From the NCBI RefSeq assembly GCF_014203735.1, contig NZ_JACHJQ010000001.1, positions 669,269 through 733,268 of the forward strand: DNA of 64,000 nucleotides. The letters are read 5' to 3'. Source of the DNA: Actinophytocola algeriensis. Lineage in GTDB: Bacteria > Actinomycetota > Actinomycetes > Mycobacteriales > Pseudonocardiaceae. Numbering within the stretch: the stretch's first letter is position 1; every line of letters starts with the position of its first letter. Below are positions 60,573-64,000 of the stretch, piece after piece. The translations under genes and the position numbers were made by a program. The notes under the pieces were generated by a model that was not told the origin of the DNA, searched no databases, and saw only the letters and a program-made list of their open reading frames with translations.

Positions 60573-61544
60573 CTAGTACAAGTCGCCTTTTCTGGTCCAC
60601 CAGTCGGACTCGCGGGTCGGCCCGAGAGGTGGGTTCTCCTGCCGCTCGTCTTCCTGGGCGTGCATCTGCCCGACGCGTTCCTGGCCCTCGGCCGAGCGGT
60701 CGGACGTCCTCTGCTCGGTGCTGTCGACCTTCGCGGCCTCCGTCGCCCAGCCCACCGACGCACGCGGTACCAGCCCGAGACCGGGCCGCCAGGGTTTCGC
60801 CCCGGACACAGGGCTGACCAGCTTGGTCACCGTCTGGGCGATCTGCTTGATCTGCTTGCCGATGTCGGCCAGCGCGTCGAGCAGTTTCCGCAGCATGCCG
60901 CCGACCTTGTCGATCAGCGTGGCCGCCCAGGACATGGCCCGGGCACAGAAGTCGGCCACCGCGGCGCCCGCGGTCAGGAAGCCCATCGGCAGCCGTCGCG
61001 CCGCGAGCTGGAGCAGGTTCCACACGAACTCCGCGATGAGGTCGCGGATGGCGGATCGAACCGCCGCGATGCGGGTACCGCCCATCGCGATGGCCTGTGC
61101 CGCTCCGACACAGGCCAGGCTCGCGCCGGAGAGCTGTGCGGCGCGGAACTCCATGTGGTTCGAGAACGCGATCGACGACCGCGTGTTGCCCGACACGTAG
61201 GTGGGCACCTGCATGGCGATCGCGCTGCTCTGCTCCGATGCCAGCCGATCGAGTGCGAGCGCGGTGTCGTTGAGGGTCGCGATCGTCGACGCGACGACCC
61301 GCGGATCGCCGATCGTGATGTCCAGCGGCCACCGGAGGATCGAGATGTGGTCGATGATCCAGGAGATCGCCGAGGTGGCCAGCGCGTCCAGCGGGTTGGC
61401 GATGACGCCGAGGCCTTCTATGAGGACGTTGCCGATGCCGAGTACACCGTCGAGCCCGTTGCTGTTCTCGTCGCCGATCACCCCGGCCAGCTCCGAGAGC
61501 GCGTCGACCGGACCGGCGCCGCTCGTGTTCATCTCAGTGAACAT
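60573..61544 (-). CDS. Helical protein of type VII secretion-type operon
   Basis: A 323-residue protein rich in Ala, with hydrophobic helices (ISWIIDHISILRWPLDITIG, FLTAGAAVADFCARAMSWAA) and a WXG/PPE-like four-helix arrangement up to about residue 250. A charged C-terminal tail rich in Glu/Gln follows (about 265-323), ending in SDWWTRKGDLY. It could be the secreted client of the EspC-like partner. It lacks a recognisable toxin domain. ATG 61544 overlaps the preceding gene by 11 nt with GGAG five nt upstream; ATG 61532 is the alternative. Confidence 0.7.
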   Translation of the reverse strand: MFTEMNTSGAGPVDALSELAGVIGDENSNGLDGVLGIGNVLIEGLGVIANPLDALATSAISWIIDHISILRWPLDITIGDPRVVASTIATLNDTALALDRLASEQSSAIAMQVPTYVSGNTRSSIAFSNHMEFRAAQLSGASLACVGAAQAIAMGGTRIAAVRSAIRDLIAEFVWNLLQLAARRLPMGFLTAGAAVADFCARAMSWAATLIDKVGGMLRKLLDALADIGKQIKQIAQTVTKLVSPVSGAKPWRPGLGLVPRASVGWATEAAKVDSTEQRTSDRSAEGQERVGQMHAQEDERQENPPLGPTRESDWWTRKGDLY

Positions 61545-61848
61545 CAGGGCTCCGGAACCGGTCGGCGTGTGCCTGATCTTCGTGGCGGTACGAGGTCGCG
61601 GCGTCGTCGGTGTAGGTGGCGTCGCTGCTCACGTGCAGGCCGAGGAGGCGGATGCCTTCACCGGTCTCGGTCGTCGATGCGATGGCCTGCTCGGCGAAGC
61701 ACTGTGCGAGCAGCCCCAGCGAGGTGACGCCGAGGTCGATGCCCTTGACGGTGCTCGCCAGCTCGGCGACCTCCTCGCCGCGCTGGTGCATGCCGCTCGC
61801 GAAGGTCTCCAGTTCCCCGGGTACGACGTGGATGCCGTCGTTGGTCAT
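61534..61848 (-). CDS. EspC-like type VII secretion target (DUF2580)
   Basis: A 104-residue protein of the ESX-1 secretion-associated EspC/DUF2580 (PF10824) kind: helix MHQRGEEVAELASTVKGID, a central turn, and SLGLLAQCFAEQAIASTTE. These small helical proteins are exported through, or partner, type VII systems in actinobacteria. No core ESX ATPase or membrane gene is in the window. GAGGAGACGCAC precedes ATG 61848; it lies 10 bp after the YbaB stop. Confidence 0.85.
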   Translation of the reverse strand: MTNDGIHVVPGELETFASGMHQRGEEVAELASTVKGIDLGVTSLGLLAQCFAEQAIASTTETGEGIRLLGLHVSSDATYTDDAATSYRHEDQAHADRFRSPDVH

Positions 61849-61858
61849 GTGCGTCTCC

Positions 61859-62338
61859 TCAGCGCAGCAGGGAGCCGCCGGGCTCGTCGTGGCCCGGGCC
61901 TTCCGGACGGCCGCCCCTGCGCCTGCGGAGTACCGCGCCTTCGGCGTCCTCGTCCGGGGCCTGCCTGGTGGGAGTTGGCTCGGGTGGCGGCATGAACTGG
62001 GTGATGAAGTCCATCGTGTCCGAGGAGCCGAACTGTTCTGCCAGGGAGGCCGTCACGCGGTTCGAGACCTCGCGTTGCGCTGCCTGCACGGTCTTCATCA
62101 CCAGCGGGCCCAGCTTCTCCGGGGACACCTTCGCCGCGGGCGCCGCGAACGTGATGTTCTGCAGTGCGCCCGTCGGGGACAGGGTGACCGTCACCGCGCC
62201 GTCCGGGGACGTGGCCGTCGCGCTGGCGTTGGTCAGTTCCGTGCGTAGCTGCGCTGCCTTCGTCTCCAGGTCCGCTGCCTGCTGTTGCAACTGCCGCAGC
62301 ACTGCGTCCGGGTCCAGGCCGTCGAGCGGGTTCGCCAT
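61859..62338 (-). CDS. YbaB/EbfC-like nucleoid-associated protein
   Basis: A 159-residue protein: an N-terminal coiled coil (DAVLRQLQQQAADLETKAAQL), the YbaB beta-sheet (ATSPDGAVTVTLSPTGAL), a C-terminal helix (PLVMKTVQAAQREV) and an acidic/Arg-rich tail. YbaB proteins bind DNA as dimers. This long-tailed type, placed directly upstream of an EspC-like gene, is a recurring actinobacterial arrangement and differs from the recR-linked ybaB. It starts the type VII-type operon. Confidence 0.85.
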   Translation of the reverse strand: MANPLDGLDPDAVLRQLQQQAADLETKAAQLRTELTNASATATSPDGAVTVTLSPTGALQNITFAAPAAKVSPEKLGPLVMKTVQAAQREVSNRVTASLAEQFGSSDTMDFITQFMPPPEPTPTRQAPDEDAEGAVLRRRRGGRPEGPGHDEPGGSLLR

Positions 62339-62382
62339 GTCCCGCAGGCTAACGCACGAGATCACAGCGGGTGGCCGGACCG

Positions 62383-64000
62383 CTACGCGGCACCCAGCCC
62401 GGTGAGGTTGGTGACCTCCAGTGTGCCACTCGAGGCCCGCACGCCGAGGCCGTAGTGGTGGTCCTGGGTCAGCGCGCCGCCGATCGACGCGGACCGCAGT
62501 GGCAGCCAGCTGCCGTCCACCCGTGCGTACGACGTGATCGTGTCGTCGTGGTGGAGCAGGGCGAACTGGTCGCCGGGCCGCAACGTCACCGCCGCGTCGC
62601 CCGGGGTTTCCAGGAACTGGCCGTGCACCCGGACGTTCAGGCCGGACGCCCCTCGGGTGTTGTTGTACCAGGCGGTGACGTAGTTGTCCTTGTCCATCAC
62701 CCAGCCGACGAACACGCTGTCCTCCGCGGCGCCCGTGTTCGTGAACGCGCCCACCGTCAACAACGACACGGTGTCCCGCGACGACGGGGCCACCGGCGAC
62801 GACACCAGTGCGAAGTACGGGGACGACCCGGTCGCGGTCAGGCCGTCCGCCGACGTCAGCGACGGCACCGCCTCGCCCGCGAACGGTTGGTGTGCCGTGA
62901 AGTCCGTCAGTGACGCCAGGTCCACGACCGGGTAGTCCGCCGGGTCGAACGGAATCCGCGCCACCCCGTACTCGCTGGACGTGGTCGCGGTGAACGCGCG
63001 GACCGGGTAGTCGCCCGGCGGCAGCCCGTCCGGCGGCGTGACGGTCCACCGCGTGACCAGCCTCGCGCCGGGGCGCAGGACCTTGGCCGTGGCAGGAGTC
63101 CTCGGCGTCGCCCGCCAGCCCGGCGGCACGGCCAGCGACACCCGGACGTCCTTGACCGCGCGGCCGGAGTCGTTCGTGAACGTCGTCGTCGACCCGTCCA
63201 GCGCCAGCGGGGTCGACGGGGCGACCGGTGACCACACACCCAGTTCCGTCACGCCGACCTTCGCGCCCGGTGGGTTCTCGAAGAGGACGCGCACGCGGCT
63301 CGTCGTCACCGGTGGGAACGTGACGCGGTTCAGCGCGTTGCCCGCCGGCGGGCTCCGGTGCTGGTCCGGCACCACGCGCCACTCCGTGCCCGTCCAGTAC
63401 TCCAGCTCGTACGACGCCGGGGTCCGCACCCCGCCACCGTCGTCGTACAGGTACATCCGCACGTCCCGCACCGGGGTCGGCACGCCGAAGTCGACGCCGA
63501 GGTGGTCGGACGCGTTGGGGGAGTTGTAGTTCGTCCACCTGCTGTGCGGGATGTCGTCGTAGTAGATCCGGCCGTCCAGCACGTCCCACGTGTCGTCGAT
63601 CGCGTTCGTGTACGACGCGAACGGGCGTGGATAGCCGGTCCCGGCCGGGTTCGACGCGTCGTTCACCTCCGCTGGCCGCGACACCGGCACCGTGGCCACC
63701 GGCACCGACAACCGGCCCAGCCCGGAACGGGACGCCACCACGCGACCGTCCACGTACACCCGCAGCCCCGCGCCCTGCCCGTACCGCGAACCGTCGCGGT
63801 CCCACAGCACGGTCACGTTCCGCCCGCGGTACGGCACGTTCTCCAGCGCGAAGTGGTCCCATGTGGACGGTACGAGCGGGTTCACCACCAACGGGTCGCC
63901 CGGCCGCACGCCCACCAGACCGTTGATCACCAGGTCGGTGAACGTCGAGTGGTTGTAGTGCTCGCTGTGCCCGCGCCCGTCGTAGATCCACCGGTCCTCG
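62383..64000 (-). CDS. Secreted glycoside hydrolase, C-terminal part (5' end missing)
   Basis: The frame is open to the right window edge, so about 538 residues of a longer protein are visible. The first part (DRWIYDGRGHSEHYNHSTFTD, then LVINGLVGVRPGDPLVVNPL) is the end of an (alpha/alpha)6 catalytic barrel of the MGH1-like/GH63-related type. It is followed by a small beta domain, a discoidin/F5-8-type carbohydrate-binding domain, a NEW3-type fibronectin-like domain (TFTNDSGRAVKDVRVS...) and a concanavalin-like C-terminal domain. It probably acts outside the cell on a glycan. The active-site residues lie beyond the window. Confidence 0.82.
   Translation of the reverse strand, partial: EDRWIYDGRGHSEHYNHSTFTDLVINGLVGVRPGDPLVVNPLVPSTWDHFALENVPYRGRNVTVLWDRDGSRYGQGAGLRVYVDGRVVASRSGLGRLSVPVATVPVSRPAEVNDASNPAGTGYPRPFASYTNAIDDTWDVLDGRIYYDDIPHSRWTNYNSPNASDHLGVDFGVPTPVRDVRMYLYDDGGGVRTPASYELEYWTGTEWRVVPDQHRSPPAGNALNRVTFPPVTTSRVRVLFENPPGAKVGVTELGVWSPVAPSTPLALDGSTTTFTNDSGRAVKDVRVSLAVPPGWRATPRTPATAKVLRPGARLVTRWTVTPPDGLPPGDYPVRAFTATTSSEYGVARIPFDPADYPVVDLASLTDFTAHQPFAGEAVPSLTSADGLTATGSSPYFALVSSPVAPSSRDTVSLLTVGAFTNTGAAEDSVFVGWVMDKDNYVTAWYNNTRGASGLNVRVHGQFLETPGDAAVTLRPGDQFALLHHDDTITSYARVDGSWLPLRSASIGGALTQDHHYGLGVRASSGTLEVTNLTGLGAA

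Noticed and set aside
61859-63991. 710-residue minus-strand frame overlapping the glycosidase and ending in the YbaB gene
   Set aside because: Only its end is real (the YbaB protein from ATG 62338). The rest is an out-of-frame reading of the glycosidase gene.

Overview
The window is about 70% GC. Its gene content points to a filamentous actinomycete of the order Pseudonocardiales (a Lentzea/Saccharothrix/Amycolatopsis-like genome): a DUF574 methyltransferase, an EspC-like type VII secretion target beside a YbaB protein, a second copy-type cytochrome oxidase subunit I, DrrAB-like ABC genes, many lipoproteins and GTG starts. Genus is not decided by the sequence. Both window edges cut genes: an ABC exporter subunit on the left and a large secreted glycosidase on the right.

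Layout. 1-6652: heterodimeric ABC exporter pair, then an ABCG-type exporter overlapping a molybdenum-cofactor-sulfurase-like PLP enzyme. 6663-13837: degenerate GGDEF-EAL protein with secreted hydrolase, P450, DUF574 methyltransferase, two small lipoproteins, a short Rho and a small helix-hairpin-helix-like protein. 13838-14684: a long repeat-rich spacer, then ctaD (14685) preceded by two DnaA-box sequences. 16438-20123: a GntR/VOC divergent pair with a remarkable shared promoter dyad, a beta-lactamase-like hydrolase and a two-component system whose kinase has no sensor part. 20191-26920: a proline-rich membrane protein, tRNA-Lys, L,D-transpeptidase, a second repeat-rich spacer, tRNA-His, oligoribonuclease and a GCS2-type ligase. 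27040-34808: a ferredoxin-reductase-like flavoprotein, a TPR membrane protein, a Tdi1/DUF1851-like protein, a lactate-oxidase-family enzyme, a family A DNA polymerase and an acyl-CoA synthetase. 35100-41787: a subtilisin, a candidate small RNA, and a tightly overlapping operon (acyl-CoA dehydrogenase, SDR, APH-like kinase, histidine phosphatase, SMP-30-like protein) that resembles 4-hydroxyacyl-CoA catabolism. 43571-49372: a sugar ABC importer without its ATPase, translationally coupled to a secreted six-hairpin glycosidase. 49569-54722: an NPP1 protein, a third repeat-rich spacer, a DrrAB-like exporter with divergent TetR regulator, DUF998 and LysE membrane proteins. 54817-64000: a lipoprotein, an AT-hook-like protein, DUF1361, an aldo/keto reductase, a fourth repeat spacer, MenC-like enolase with gluconokinase, a type VII secretion-type operon and the truncated glycosidase.

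The most unusual content is not genic. Four intergenic spacers (3.4, 14, 50.4 and 58.2 kb) carry arrays of 13-bp palindromes, mostly at an exact 30-bp period. They are combined with other shared modules, including a 117-bp block identical in two places, and a long hairpin present at 14.1 and 24.0 kb whose stem shows three compensatory base-pair changes. One of the two 117-bp loci looks like an empty site for that hairpin. These modules form a mosaic repeat system.
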